Below are positions 36,610 through 49,735 of a DNA stretch of 64,000 nucleotides, piece after piece. Each line of letters starts with the position of its first letter. The stretch's first letter is position 1. The translations under genes were made by a program, and so were the position numbers. The notes below the pieces were generated by a model. It was not told the DNA's origin, did not search any database, and saw nothing but the letters and a program-made list of their open reading frames with translations. Source of the stretch: Gnetum montanum (lineage: Eukaryota; Streptophyta; Gnetopsida; Gnetales; Gnetaceae); contig MNCI01034026.1 in assembly GCA_015680685.1 (NCBI GenBank), positions 883,320 to 947,319 on the forward strand, in the 5' to 3' direction.

Positions 36610-39421
36610 TTGAGGTTCCCCTCTCAATTCAAGGCATCACAAGTGTCGAGGAGCCACCCAGCCCAATGCTGGGGCCACATCAATCTCTCAAGATCCAAAA
36701 TCAAGCACCTGAGGGCTTGGCTCAGCAATACAGGCAATATAACTTTCTTTGCGCTAAGGTTTAGGCACATCTTCCCTTAGATGCACAAGAACTCGAGGAC
36801 AAACACAGCTTCAAGTTTGCTTACTATAGCGGGAAGGAATTTATTCCCACTCTTGACATTTCCATTCCTTTGACACAAATGCATTAGTGGCTCATAGATC
36901 AGCTAATAGCGGTCACTAGGTTTAGGGAGCTATGAGACACAATGTTTCACCATGATGATGAGTTCCAAGATGGGTAAGAGGAACTAGATTCCCAGTCTAA
37001 AGGTGGGGTTCAAACCAACATTTCCACCATCCTTCCCATCCCATCTTTCTAGATGAACCGGCTCTCTACCGTTGCTCCCTTTATGATCATGTCTGCGTCG
37101 TCACAACTTGTAGTTTCATCGGCAATGGGTAGCCATGCCATGCCCTCGGCGTATCAACATGCCTTTTCCCCCATCTCATTCTCAGCCACTATCCCTCCGT
37201 AAAATGTTTCCCAATCCATTCCTGCTTCACACCACGCACCGATCATGGCTACCTTGTCCTACGTTTACACCATACCTCCATTGCATTTGCATGCAACTTC
37301 CACATCCATTCTGACATCTATACTTGTCCCACCATCAACGGTGAGCCTAGTCCCACCCACAAGGTGGACCCTATTCACTTCTCCCCCCATTTTGCAGCCA
37401 TTGCAAATGTCCCACTATGCTTGCCACCAAATGTACTAGGTCCTGCAAATGATACAACCAAGCACGGGACTATGTTCTATTCCACTAGCCACACAAACGG
37501 CCTACCATGTGGCACAACTAGCGGCTGCTACTCCAACAGCACCACCTATCGGGTGGACAGTACAAGCATCACCTTTCATAGGGGTCGTCCCAATGGCACT
37601 GCCTATGGGTCACGTCGCTGCCCCTACCACTCCACAAATGGGAGTTACCTCTGTAGCTCCCCAATTGTCTACATCATCCCTGGGTCTGGATCAAGCATTC
37701 CAGCTTATCTAGATCCTTACTGAGGAAATCAAATGCCTCAAGATTGTTGGCTTTAACATGGTACAAATCATGGATTTCTACCATGATGATCCTATCAGCT
37801 CAGCAATCCCCATGCTAACACTACCCTTGGGATTTCACAAAATACAATAGGGAGGGTGATCCCAACACCCATCTTGTTACATTTAGATCTAAGTCCCTTC
37901 TTCTGCAAAAATGGCTGCATACAATCATCTACTTCTTTGCTATGTCTCTGATGGGCAAAGCTCTAGACTTGTATTGCATGCTCCCACGCTCCTCCCTGCT
38001 GACCCAATTCATAAGGCATTTCAAGTATAACTTTAGACCAGAGGTTACACTGGATTAGTTAATGAGCATTAAGCAAGATCCACTCAAACTGGTCCAGAAA
38101 TTCATACAATGGTGGAGCACTACACTTAACGAGATCCGTGAGCCCATCGTGGATGCCCATCTACTGGCCGTCTTTAAGGGTACAGTGAACAACCTCATTA
38201 AGTCCAAACTGTACTTTCTTGCTACATAGACTCTTAGCCAGGCTTTCGCCTAGACCAAGAGCATACAAGACGTGGCTGAGGCAAGCAAAGACATGGCCTA
38301 CATTGCATATAAGAACACCTTTGCAAAGAAGGACAACGACAAGGGTAAGGCTACAATAGCCACAGTGGCTATTGTGGCAAACAAAGCCAAACCCAAAAAC
38401 AATAATAACAAGAGGGTAGCCACACCAGCAACCAATCCCACACCCACACCAAGCAACGTAGCCCAACCTTTGACATCATTACTTGAAGCATTTGCATCGA
38501 CCAAACCTAACTTTGAGCATAAGGATCGCTCTAAGTATACCTCGTTGCCCATCAAGCCTTCAGAACTTCTGAAGTAATTACTGGGGGTAGGGTATATCCA
38601 ACACAAGTGGATGTCATAGGAGGCAGCTAAAAAACATCAATGGTACTGCAAACTCCTTAGGAACCCCTCCTTGGCTTTGCCCAATGAGCCTCCAGTTCCT
38701 AAGAATTTTAGGTTGGAGCGGTTTTTTGACTACCATCGGTAGTGTGGTCACAATACGGATTACTGCCTAGCGTTAAAGGATGACATCCAAAGAATGATTG
38801 ATCAAGGGAAATTGTTTCTAGATGAAAGCAACCTAGTGCATCTAGAAAATCAATCTCTGCATGTCTACATGGATCCTCTTAATGCCAACAATGCCGGTTA
38901 CATTATCAACACTATCGACATTGACAGTAACCCAAATCCACCCTAGCAGCTGTTCGTGGTTCATGTGCCTCAGCATAGTGCACCAACACCACCGGTGGCT
39001 AAGAAAAACCCCCAGCAACCGTTTGTCTTGAGAATCCCCCCGGACGTCTACCCATGCACCGCCTATAAGCAAAACCGCACCACCATCAACTGCATTAATA
39101 CTGCAAGCACCATTCATCATCAGGGGGCCAAGCCACTCAACCATCGCCACCCCATGTAAGATAGCACCATAGCCTCCTCATCCAAAGAAATGAGAAGAGT
39201 GCTTGATAGGTGAGGCATTAATGGAATGGACCACCCTAGGTACTTCCAAACCTATGCCCTCACCATCTACATCTACATCCTCATTGCCAAAGGATAACGT
39301 TGCTACATGCACATGGTCTTCGTTGCCCCACTTGAAAGGGTCTGACTCTAGACCCAAAATTGTCCCTCCTCAGGAAATTCGTCTCCTAGGACGAATGGAA
39401 GATGAGAAAGGTAGTAAGTAG
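36610..39421 (+). pseudogene. Gag, Tat copy 3
   Basis: Diverged counterpart of the other Gags. N-terminal part with QQYRQYNFLCAKV and YYSGKEFIPTLDISIPLTQ (36,730-36,880), Pro-rich linker (37,080-37,700), core with MDFYHDDPISSAIPMLTLPL near 37,770 and then several frame changes. The basic part AKKDNDKGKATIATVAIV is at about 38,322-38,380, EHKDRSKYTSLPIKPSELLK ends at 38,577, and the knuckle region FDYHR*CGHNTDYC is near 38,730. Start codon not determinable. Confidence 0.75.
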
Positions 39422-39439
39422 GAAGGTGGCCCATACCTC

Positions 39440-40350
39440 TTAAGCACTCTTAGTCAGGTTAAGTAGGTCCTAAAACAAAAAAGCACAACGTTGAGCCTGT
39501 ATGACCTAATCATAACTTCCACTGCACACTGTGAGGCTTTGGTTCGCATGTTAACGGTAATACTAGTTGATGAGAACATGCCAGCGGAAGAGAAAGAAAT
39601 TCACTCGGTTATGCTTTCTTTTGCGCATGTAGAACTACAACCATCCCAGTTGGCTTTCTACGATGGATCCATTAGGGAAGACCCTGAAAAGGGTCAAGTG
39701 ACTACAACACCTTTGTTCATCATAATTTGGGTCGGCCAACATAAGATCCGAAGGATACACATTGATGATGGGGCTGCTACGAACGTCATCCCATTCCTTG
39801 TTGTGGATAAGCTGGGTTTGGTAGACGAAATCAAACCCATGAGAACATCATGCTTGAAGTCATTCAACAGGGCATGGGTGTGGTGAAAGGCATTTTCCAC
39901 ATTGACTTTGTGGCAGGGGATTAGTTCCCCACAAATGCAACATTTATCATGGTGGAAGAGATGCCTAGTTTTAACTTGATCTTGGAGAGGTCATGGTTAG
40001 CACAACTTAGGGCCGTCTCTTTGTCCATATATCAGGAGATGCATCTATCCTATGCAGGCAGGGAGGTGGTGATCCATGGTGACGAGGTAGCAACGCAAGC
40101 AATAAATAACGTAGATATGGAGCAAGGCTCAAAGGTCATGACCTCTGAGAGCGAGGTGCCTATCTTCGTAGATACTAACTTTTTAGTGAAAGAGCCGGCC
40201 CAACACGCTAGCTCAGAAAACAAAAATGTGTGGGTTGAGTTGCCCTTCCAAGTGGAGGAAAATGATGTAGATGAGTGCCGCAGCAAAGCTTCTCGGCCCT
40301 ACATCTCACCAAATCTACATTGGGTTAGAAAGCAGTTACACATAGCGTAG
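39440..40350 (+). pseudogene. Retropepsin-type protease, Tat copy 3
   Basis: MSLYDLIITSTAHCEALVRM lead, active site IHIDDGAATNVIPFLVVDKL (39,757-39,816), then after a one-base shift near 39,885 FNLILERSWLAQLRAV at 39,968. The usual LGRSW reads LERSW. Ends HWVRKQLHIA at 40,350. Confidence 0.8.
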
Positions 40351-40482
40351 CAACCCTATTGCTTTCTACCCAGTTAACATCCATTCTATGTTTATCCCTT
40401 GTTTGCTTCACATCAATCCATCTACGCTAGGTGCCAAATTAACCCTTTTAAACTAATTACATATTCGCCGTTCACATCATCG

Positions 40483-40843
40483 CAATGGCCCAAAATGGCC
40501 TAAAACTATATCATCTTCCCCATGGCCCGAAATGGCCTAAAACTACAAATGGCCTAAAATGGCCTAAAACTATATATGGTCCGAAATGGCCTAAAACTAC
40601 ACATGGCCTGAAATTGCCTAAAACTATGCATGGCCCGAAATGGCCTAAAACTACATACATCCTGCTAAGGCCTCAAACTACATACATCCTGTTAAGGCCT
40701 AAAACTGACAAAACTTTTTCTTTTGTTTACATTACCCTATGGTCCAAAATGGCCTAAAACTACACGTGGCCTGAAATGGCCCAAAACTACACGTGGCCCG
40801 AAATGGCCCAAAACTACACACGGCCCAAAATGGCCTAAAACTA
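40483..40843 (+). repeat. Minisatellite R1 of copy 3 (large array)
   Basis: About fifteen units around GGCCCGAAATGGCCTAAAAC followed by TACA, period about 24-26. Lies between protease and the 3' end of the antisense gene. Confidence 0.9.
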
Positions 40844-41013
40844 AGGTACATTAAAAACAAAAAAAACATAAAAAATCAATCACATAGATAACATACATAA
40901 TGCATAAGTTGGAATAACATCAATCTTAACATAATCCATTTTTCATTCAAGGTTTCAAATAAACAATGTTTGCAATAGTTTTGCAAAAATACAAAATCGA
41001 AAAGCCCTTGCTG

Positions 41014-44000
41014 TTATATATCATCTTCTCCTACATCGTCTTCCCCTGCACCACCTTCCTCTCCATCATTATTCTTGCCCTCATAAGGTCCTACTTCTTC
41101 GTCTAGAATCTGCATCATAAAAAATGAAGTAGTCAGCTAGTGTTATACATAAAGGCTAGAATAAAACATAAACTGTTGCAGCACAGAAAGTGACTAACCT
41201 AAGATGGCCCCACGTCTATCTCAGGGGGTATGCGATCCAATCCAATCTCGAGGTGGTGCCAGACCTCCTCCTATGTAATATCCACCCATTGTCTATCACT
41301 CAATTCAGCATTTGTAGCAACTTTCTCCTTTTTTATGGTCATCCATCTTGGCTGCCTCAGAGAAAAGGAGGTAGTGGCAGTCTCACCTGTGCGAAGGTTC
41401 ACTTCCCACTTAGGGGATTCACTAATCACAACTTGTTGCATGAACTTGTTGTAAGCCTCAGAAGCACCAATAGCATCTAGGAATGCTTCATGAGTATACA
41501 ACTTCACTGAAGCATCCCAGTATTGTTTACGGGAGGTGGCACATTCCAGTTTATACATATGCTTGTGGTTTTTCTGGGACTACCCCCACTCATAAAATCT
41601 AGCATTGTAATTCTTCCAGTCCTGGTTCTTCTGAGCCAATAAGTCCATCTACATTCACTGCTTAATTATCTCACGGGTAGCCTCGTTGTTGCGCTGCACA
41701 ACTATCCAATATTTGGCGTAATCTATGATGGCCATGCGCCAACTACCATCATTGGTATCATAGGCCAGAAGGAACTTGTTCCTAGAATAGAGGTCTCCCA
41801 CCTCAATGGTCAGTTTAGCCTTCTCTCTCTTGAGCCTTTTGACCTATTTCCATAGGTCTTCATTCAGGAGCCTACACTCCCACAGGGAGCATGCTGAGTG
41901 CAGTGCGCATGCGTTGGCCTCATTGTATATACAACGAGACACCTTGATGACTTCAGGTGGGAATGTAGGCACAATGTTAACCTTTACTACTTGTTTCAGG
42001 TTCCACTTGAGACGAGAAGTTGATGATCATAAAAAAAAACGCATTAGTCACAGTAGCATAGCAAACTTCAGCAATCCAAAAGGTCTAGCGTAGAAACTTG
42101 AAAAGCCTAGCATAGCAACTTCACTTACCCACTTCCGAATCGACCTATTTGAGATGGCTGATCATGTCTTCAAAAATCCCTTGCATGAACGCAAACTTGT
42201 CAAGGGTCTCGGCCCATGGTTCCAACTGGATCAAGGAAGGTCCTGCAGTGCCAAAAACGATGTCTGTGATATAACCAAATGCGTTAGTCATGACTGAGAT
42301 GAACTATAATAAAGCTGATGAGAAGCGCAAACGATAGTATAAGGGCTCCTACCTAGCAAACCCTCAAGGGTGATAGCAGGGGAGGGGGGGGGGGGAGGTT
42401 GCCCATTGACATATTATTGAATATACAGTCAAACTCACCAACATATAGTTGTAACTCCCCTCCTTGCTAGCTTAACATTATAGCAACACCCTCTATGTTC
42501 ATTTGCTTCTCTGATGCTGAAATGCATTTAGCAAAGGGATCATCAGCAGAGGTCCCCTCTCAGTTGACGTGGACTTCCTCTTTATTCACTGGAGCCTTTC
42601 TCTTTAAGGCACCAACATCCTTCTCATTAGTGGGGGAATCCTCCTCATCGATCGAAACACCCTCCTCGTCAGTAGAAGCATTTTCTTCATCGATAGGAGC
42701 TCCTTCTCTCTTAACTGGGGCCCTTCCCTCCATGGTCGGGGCCCTCTCATCTTTATTAGCCACCCCCATTTTAGGGGTCGACATCTCCTCATCACCTTCT
42801 TCTTCTTCTTCTTCCTTTGGCAACAAGTTCACATTAGGCTTAGCATGTTAACTTAAAATTGATGCTATGCTACCTAGCGTAGCACAGTGTAGTAGGCATT
42901 AACCAAACCAGTGAAGAAACAAACATAGAGAAAAAAATTTACCAATGGGACGCTATATTCTATGTAGCTTAAACTGCAGTGTCTACCCCACTTCTTCATT
43001 TGTATAGGAAGGCTCCTCAGCCGAATGAGACCTCTTACACCAAAACTTTGTGGCCACTATCTCTGTGATGATATGTTTCCCTTGTGATATGCTACTTGTA
43101 GTAGTAGGAGGCGCCTCTCCTATGCTATCCTGGCCATGGAAGTTGCAGGTCACCCGATCCTTAGTCGTCATGAAAAATAACTTTCTGATGGCTTCTGGGG
43201 GACCCTGGGCTTGGGTGGTCTGAAAGACTTGGCAGATCCTTGGTTTGGAAATCTGGTTACGATCTTACATCACCCAGACTTTATTCTCGTGGACTACCAA
43301 GAATTCTACAAACCGTCACAAGCAAGCTATGAATAAGGCATGATGCACATTGAAACAAGACTCAAGCTTCTTACGAAGCTTGACCATTTCAGCTTACAAA
43401 CCTTTGCACAAAACTGAAAAACAAAAAAAACAACGGTAACACTCAAACATGCAAACAATGCATAGTTTAGCTTACTAGGTTTAAATGGCGATGGGAACAA
43501 CAAAAGATCCACTAATAAATATTCAACGATGATTGGCTTAAAGGTTGCCCAATCCCCATCCAAGAAATCCAGCTCCTTGCACTTATTGTAAAATTGGAAG
43601 TATCGGGTTAGATAGGTTTTGTACTCACCCCTGCATTGGCCTATCATGCCTGTGTGCATATTCTCGATGGAAGAAAACTTCCACAGTGCCATCTGTGCCA
43701 AGGACAACACATCCATATCATCATAAAGCCCATCCTTGTTGATAAAAGACCTGGTAACAAAAATACACTTAACATTTTAGCCTAGCGTAACATGCATTGC
43801 ATAGCGTAGTGGAATATGTTTATAGAACTCACTCACCGGCATAGTAAACAGTTCCTAGTGGGTTCTGGAAGCAACTTCCCATGTGGCGGGCAATAAATAG
43901 TGTGTTTTACTGATGGTAATAATTATATTCGAGCATTTTCTAGATCCAAGATAGATGCCTCAAGTTTTTTGAGTGCTAACTAGATCTTGCTTCCTACCTG

Positions 44001-44997
44001 CTCCTAATTGCTCCATCGGTCAGAAATCTTAGAATACCCCTGTTAGCTCTAGGCAACAGGGTTTCTATTATTATAGCTACTACTTCCTTCGATAAGTGTG
44101 ACCAAAAAACTCACACTAAAATGTTGGAGGAGAAATTGTAGGAAGTTTTGTGCACCTTCTCAAAACCAAACCACCTGCTTTCCCACACGTGCATGGGGTG
44201 GAGGAACATTGGCCACTGGTTCTCTTAGGTAACACAGGACCCCTACAATTTCTAGAATGATCAAAATCGACCTTAGCATCACCTTGCATAACACAATGGC
44301 AAATGTTAACATCATGTACGAGCGAAGTTAGCTTGTAGCGTAGCAGGATTGGTGGTTGGCAAATAGCGTAGCATAGTTTTCCCCTTGCATGTATCATAGA
44401 AAAAGCATAAAGGAAATAGCATAGCAGAATTAACATAGCATAGTGATAGAAAATTTAATGCAAATTTTAAACAAGAAAGGATTTAATACATTGCAGCCAT
44501 TTCAAAAAATCTTCTGCCTGACAAAACGATTTCCATTACGCCACGATAAACACATGTTATGCTGTCAACTCACGCACATGGCCAAACCCTCCCGAGGGTC
44601 GTACACTACGCTATTTGCATGCTAAGTTGCTAAAATCACCTAGGCCTCTGCGACTAGGTAGCCGTAGCAATGGCGGTCTAGGCAACACTACATGCAACCT
44701 TAGTGTAACGCTCGTACACCTGTCATAGCCAAATAGGTGCTAGCAGCAATGTAATGGCCAAAATAACAACGAAATAAATGATGGAAAATGCAGATTGCAA
44801 AACGAAAATAGAAGCAGAAACAGAAAGCAGAAGTGACAATAGCAACATATAAAAAAGGAGAGTAACATAGTAGCTTACTGGGCCGATGGAGTCTCCTCCC
44901 ACACCGCAACGCATGCCTACGACAGACGTCCCATGGTGTCCTTAACCTCGTCTACCTTGGTGAGCGCTAGGTGTTTGCATTCTTATTTGGGTGTCAT
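41014..44997 (-). pseudogene. Antisense gene of Tat copy 3 (diverged, lacks the large exon 4 front)
   Basis: Minus strand, ATG at 44,997 (MTPK*ECKHLALTKVDEVKD) with donor CAGTAAGC. Exon 2 (about 44,283-43,842) keeps ILIILEIVGVLCYLREPVANVPPPH, written here only as VLIILEIVGVLCY, and YYHQ*NTLFIARH. Exon 3 (43,750-43,476) has INKDGLYDDMDVL, MIGQCRGEYKTYLTRYFQF and LDFLDGDW, clearly homologous to copy 2. The next exon (about 43,417 on) starts directly at the block equivalent to GLRTEMIRLRQKL, so about 550 bases found in copies 1 and 2 are absent. The coiled-coil region (41,850-41,270) is well preserved with Gln where copies 1 and 2 have TAG. The tail is acidic and ends GEDDVGEDDI at 41,014. Confidence 0.68.
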
Positions 44998-45129
44998 TGT
45001 CTCGGTTGCAGGTTCTTCCTCAGTCACTATGCTAAATCGCCTTACTCCTTGTTGGCACAACTACTCTATGCTTTGGATGTGGACTCTACGCTGTTACGGA
45101 GAAAATGATGAGTTTACTAGGGGTAAACC

Positions 45130-45141
45130 CCTATTTATAGC
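45130..45141 (-). promoter_or_regulatory. TATA box of the antisense gene, copy 3
   Basis: Minus strand reads GGCTATAAATAGGGG, about 137 bases upstream of the ATG at 44,997. A good plant TATA match. Confidence 0.6.
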
Positions 45142-45261
45142 CAATATGGTGAAAAGAAACTTGCCATTCTCTCTCCCCGATTAATGTGGGATGTTTCGTA
45201 TAGCATAGCACTCCCATCATAGCGTAGCAGCACTATTTGCATCGTGGCAGGTGGGCCCGAC

Positions 45262-45608
45262 CAAAAGACTCGACCCACCTCAAACTAGCCATTTTCCTTC
45301 ACAAGAATAAAAAATTAGTGGTCCACAAAGACCTTAAACTAGCAAGTTTAACTCACAATTTCAATTTGTTAGCGGTCCGCAAAGACCTTAAACTAGTAGC
45401 TTTGACGCATAGTTTCAACCGACTTAGCGGTCCGCGAAGACCTTAAACTAGTAGTTTTGACGCATAGATTCAATCTCGTTAGCAGTCCATAAAGAACTTA
45501 AACTAATACCTTGTAGTTTTCCTAGAATAGCCTATTAGCAGTCCGCAAAGACCTTAAACTAGCCATTTTAGACTTTTGCATTTAGGTGGTCCGCTACGAC
45601 CTTAAAAT
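45262..45608 (+). repeat. Minisatellite R2 of copy 3 (between antisense gene and RT)
   Basis: Six to seven units with core GTCCGCAAAGACCTTAAACT followed by AG, period about 54. No such array in copy 2 at the same place. Confidence 0.88.
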
Positions 45609-45759
45609 GGCAAACTGCAAACTTTGTATCATGTTTTTGATTATTTAAGTTTTTTTTTAATATTTCATTATTACTTTGCAAATGTCTGCTATGTGTTGCT
45701 GTTACAAATAGGTATCCCTTAACTTGGCATTTATCTCATTGTGGCAAGCTGAGCAAGAA

Positions 45760-48700
45760 TGGAAATGCATCACAATCTTTCTTTACCTCTAGCTTTGATA
45801 GGTCCACATGGCGAGCTTACAAGACAACTGAACCTAGAGTCAATAGACTTGGAACCATCCGTAGATAGCACAGTAGCATCCTTAGAAACATCCCTAGACT
45901 AGCCCAAATATTTGGTCTAAGCCCTAGAATTAGAAGTCAGGGATGTAACCAAGGATCCTCTCCCTGAGACACCTGTGACCACATCTAGGGGAAAAATAAA
46001 AACATTAAAACCTAGCTCCCTCCTAGATTCACAAGCACACAAAGATGTATCCAAGATACTACAAGACAATATCAAAGTATTCATGTGGTCCCATAACAGC
46101 ATGTTGGGCTTAGATTCGAGGCTTATACAGCACAACATTGTCTTGGACCTGTGTATGAAAGTAGTTAAGCAGAAGGCTCGCAAGGTTAAACCAGAGATTG
46201 CACTGGCCGTACGGGATGAAATCACCAAGCTGTATTGGGCTAGTTTCATCTGGGCAATTGATTACTCAGAGTAGGTGTCAAAAATTGTTGTGGTTTCTAA
46301 GAAAATAAGAGGAATACAAATCTGTATAGAATTCCAGGATTTGAACAAAGCCATGATCAAAGATGACTTCCCACTATCAAGTATTGATCAACTCATCGAC
46401 ACTATGGCTAGTCATGCTTTGTTATCCTTCATGGATGGTTTCTTTGGATACAACCAAATTTGCATCAACACAGAGCATCAGTTAACAACAACTTTCATGA
46501 CCCCATGGGGTACTTTCTATTAAACTATGATGCCCTTGGGGCTTAAGAATGTTGGAGCAACCTACGAGAGAGCCATGACATACATCTTTAGCAACTACAT
46601 CCTAGAAATGCTGAATGACTACATGGATGACATAGCGGTCAACTCTAATGAGGTCGTTGATCATCCCAATGATCTAGGTATAGTCCTCAAGCATTTCCAA
46701 ATGCATGATTTACACCTTAACCCAAAAAAGTATGTCTTCAGGGTGTGAACTGGATGCATGTTAGTATTTGTAGTATCGAAAGATGGAATATGAGTGGACC
46801 TTGACAAAGTTAAGGCCATCGTTAATCTAGCACCACCTACAAATCTTAAATAATTTCATGGGTTACAAGGTGGGATACAATTCATCAGAAGGTTTATAGC
46901 AAAGTTGATTGAAAAGTTACACTCCATGCAAAACTTACTAAAGAAAGGGGTTAACTTCGAATGGACAACACAATGCCAACAAGCCTTTGATGATATGAAG
47001 AAAGAGCTTTTACATCTCCCGACTGTGTACCCACCGCAGAGGGATAAGCCTTTTTTCATCTACCTTGCCACCTCAGACATGTCTATCGTGACATTGTTAT
47101 GTCAAAGATGAGACAATGGCTCTGAGATTCCAGTGTAATATCTCAGTCATGCACTAATAGCATATGAGGAAAAATACAATGAGGCAGAGAGAAACTACCT
47201 TGCCCTAGTCTTTGCATTAAAAAAATGGAGACATTATCTATTTCGTAGCAAGGTTAACATCATTTGCAAGAGCAATGTACTCTGGCCTATCACAAAAAAT
47301 CTGTATGAGAGTAGAAAGATAGCCCCGTCGAAAGCCATAACTGCGGAATTCAATTTGCATTATGTGAGGCAGTCATTAACGAAAGGTCAAGCTATAGCTA
47401 CGTAACTCATGACCTCACCCATCGACAATCAGGTAATCATATATCCTGAATTTCTTGACAAGCATGTTAGCACTATCAATGCTATCCCATCACATCTTGA
47501 AGCCACTTTGCATTTCGACAGCACCTCGACCGTGCGAGGAGGTAGTGCAGCTGTCATGATTACATTCCCCTTTGGGAAAATGTAGCCCTCTGCTTATCAT
47601 TTTGCATTCCTTTGTATGAACAATGTGGAAGAGTACGAAGGATTACTCAGGGGCCTCTTAGTAGCCTGAGCGCTAAGCATTCAACACCTAGCAATTCGTA
47701 GTGATTCATAACTCGTTGTGAATCAAATCATTAGCGTCTATGCCTGCAAAGATACACATCTGTAGCCCTATTGTGACCTAGTGAAAACTTTACTCAAACA
47801 GTTTGTAACAATGGACATTGGGCTTGTGCCATGAAACAAAAACATTGTAGTAGACGCCTTGGCCACCCTAGCATTAAATGTGCCACCACACTTGTTTGCA
47901 AGTTTACTTACTTCAATTACCGAGTGTATGGAGCCTATCACTCAGGTGGTACACGTAGCCTCTGTAAGTGCTACGGATACCCAGGAGTGGTATGCCAACA
48001 TTAAAGCCTACCTACAACATGGCGAACCCCCACGCAGATTAACATCTTCCTAGAGAGATGCTATCTGCAAGTGTGCTCAGAAATATGTGCTCATGGGAGA
48101 CAATGCCCTATGCAGACACTCCTTTGACATGATATTGCTGGCATGCGTAGATGAGGAGCAAGCATAGAAGTTCATTAATGAAGTACATAAGGGACTGTGT
48201 GATGGACACATAGCACCTAGGGCCATGGTAGCAAAAATCAGATGCCTAGGGTACTATTGGCCTCACATGGAGCACGATTGCCTAGCCAAAGTTAAAACTT
48301 GTGATACATGCCAAAGATACAAAAATCTCATACATGTTTCACCTACAAAATTGCACCCAATGTAGATCACGTGGCCTTTCCAGCAATGGGAACTAGACAA
48401 CATAGGACCTATCACACCTAAGTCTTCTGCAGGGCATAGCTTCATCATCACTGCCACTGAGTATTTTACGAAGTGGGTGGAGGCTATTCCTCTTAGGAAG
48501 ACTACATCTTGGCAGGTTTTCCACTTCATCTTAGATAACATTGTGATGAGGTTTGGGCTCCCCATGGCTATTGTGACTGACAATGGGCCACAATTTAGTA
48601 GTGTAGAAACTAAAACCTTTTGTAGCAATCTTGGCATTAGGAAATTGTTCTCGTCGCCATACTACCCATAGGAAAATGGACAGGCAGAAGCTATGAATAA

Positions 48701-49292
48701 GTCCATCATCAACTTGCTCAAGAAAATTCTTAACAATAGGAAGAGAAGGTGGCACGAGCAAATCCTCTATGTGCTGTGGGCTTACAAGATGACATCCAAG
48801 AATGCAATAGGTAAGACTCCTTATAGTCTTGTTTATGGATCTGAAGTGGTGTTACCTCTTGAGTTGCAGGCACCCTCACTTCGAATGATACTATCAAATG
48901 TCGTGAGCGAAGCCTAGAACAATGAGTCAAGGATCATCAACCTCAACTCAATAGAGGAGGAGCGTGCATAAATACTTGGTCATATAGAGCAATATCAGAA
49001 TAGGAAACGACAGAAGCATCATGCAAACCCACATCAACGGCCGGTAAAGAAGGTGGACCTCATTCTCAAGCATGTCTGTGAGCATGTGAACAAGTTCTCA
49101 GCAAACTGGGAAGGTCCATTCATGGTCATAAAAGCCTACAGGAATGGGCCCTTCAAGTTGGTAGACATGGATGGAAACGAGTTCACAAATCCTATAAATC
49201 ATTCATATCTCAAGCCATACTACATCTGGTGCATGAGCAAGGTAAGCAAACATCCGCTACGACGTAAAATTGGCAAAGCTCGTCTGCTATGA
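45760..49292 (+). pseudogene. Pol of Tat copy 3: RT, RNase H, aRNase H, integrase
   Basis: Leader MEMHHNLSLPLALIGPHGEL. RT: IQICIEFQDLNKAMIKDDFP, FMDGFFGYNQI (Asp kept), MMPLGLKNVGATYERAM and YMDDIAVNS (46,620). RNase H 1 at about 47,060-47,330. Second RNase H from LHFDSTSTVRGG (47,508) to VDALATLALNV (47,880). Integrase with VHKGLCDGHIAP and CDTCQRY zinc residues (48,180-48,320), YFTKWVEAIPL, VTDNGPQFS and ENGQAEAMNK, so the DDE triad is intact. C-terminus NPINHSYLKPYYIW, ending at 49,292 inside minisatellite R3. Nearly one frame throughout; stops are mostly TAG at Gln or Trp sites. Confidence 0.88.
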
Positions 49293-49735
49293 TGTAAAAC
49301 TAGCAAAGCTCATCCGCTATGACATAAAAATGGCAAACCAATGTCCTCTATGATGTAAAACTGGTAAAGCTCATTCGCTATGATGTAAAACTGGCAAAGG
49401 TAGTCCACTATGACTATAAAATGGCACAGACTAACCGCCATGATGCAAAACTAGCAAAGAATATCCACTACAACATTAAACTAGCATAGACGGTCTGCTA
49501 CAACTTTAAACTAGCCTATCCACCATCCACTACAATGATAAACTAGAACTGTGGTCTTCTGGGACCTTAAACTAGCACAACAGTCTACTAGGACCTTAAA
49601 CTAGCACAGCCACCATTCGCTACGATGATAAACTAGCACAAAAATATGCTAGGACCTTAAACTAGTGCACCACGCTCTAATGAGACCTTAAACTAGGGCA
49701 TCATATGGTCTACTAGGACCTTAAATTGGGTTCAT
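49245..49735 (+). repeat. Minisatellite R3 of copy 3
   Basis: About sixteen units with core CATCCGCTACGACGTAAAAT and TGGCA, drifting toward GACCTTAAACTAGCA at the right end, which is the R2 form. Starts in the last codons of integrase. Confidence 0.9.

Noticed and set aside
40485-40757. Lys/Pro/Thr-rich repetitive ORF
   Set aside because: Translation of minisatellite R1, not a gene.
40483-40843. CRISPR-like regular array
   Set aside because: Units are contiguous or with degenerate spacers inside a plant retrotransposon; same for R2 and R3.
42495-42851. Plus-strand Ser-rich ORF of 118 codons
   Set aside because: Mirror of the acidic/Glu-rich minus-strand exon of the antisense gene, low complexity.
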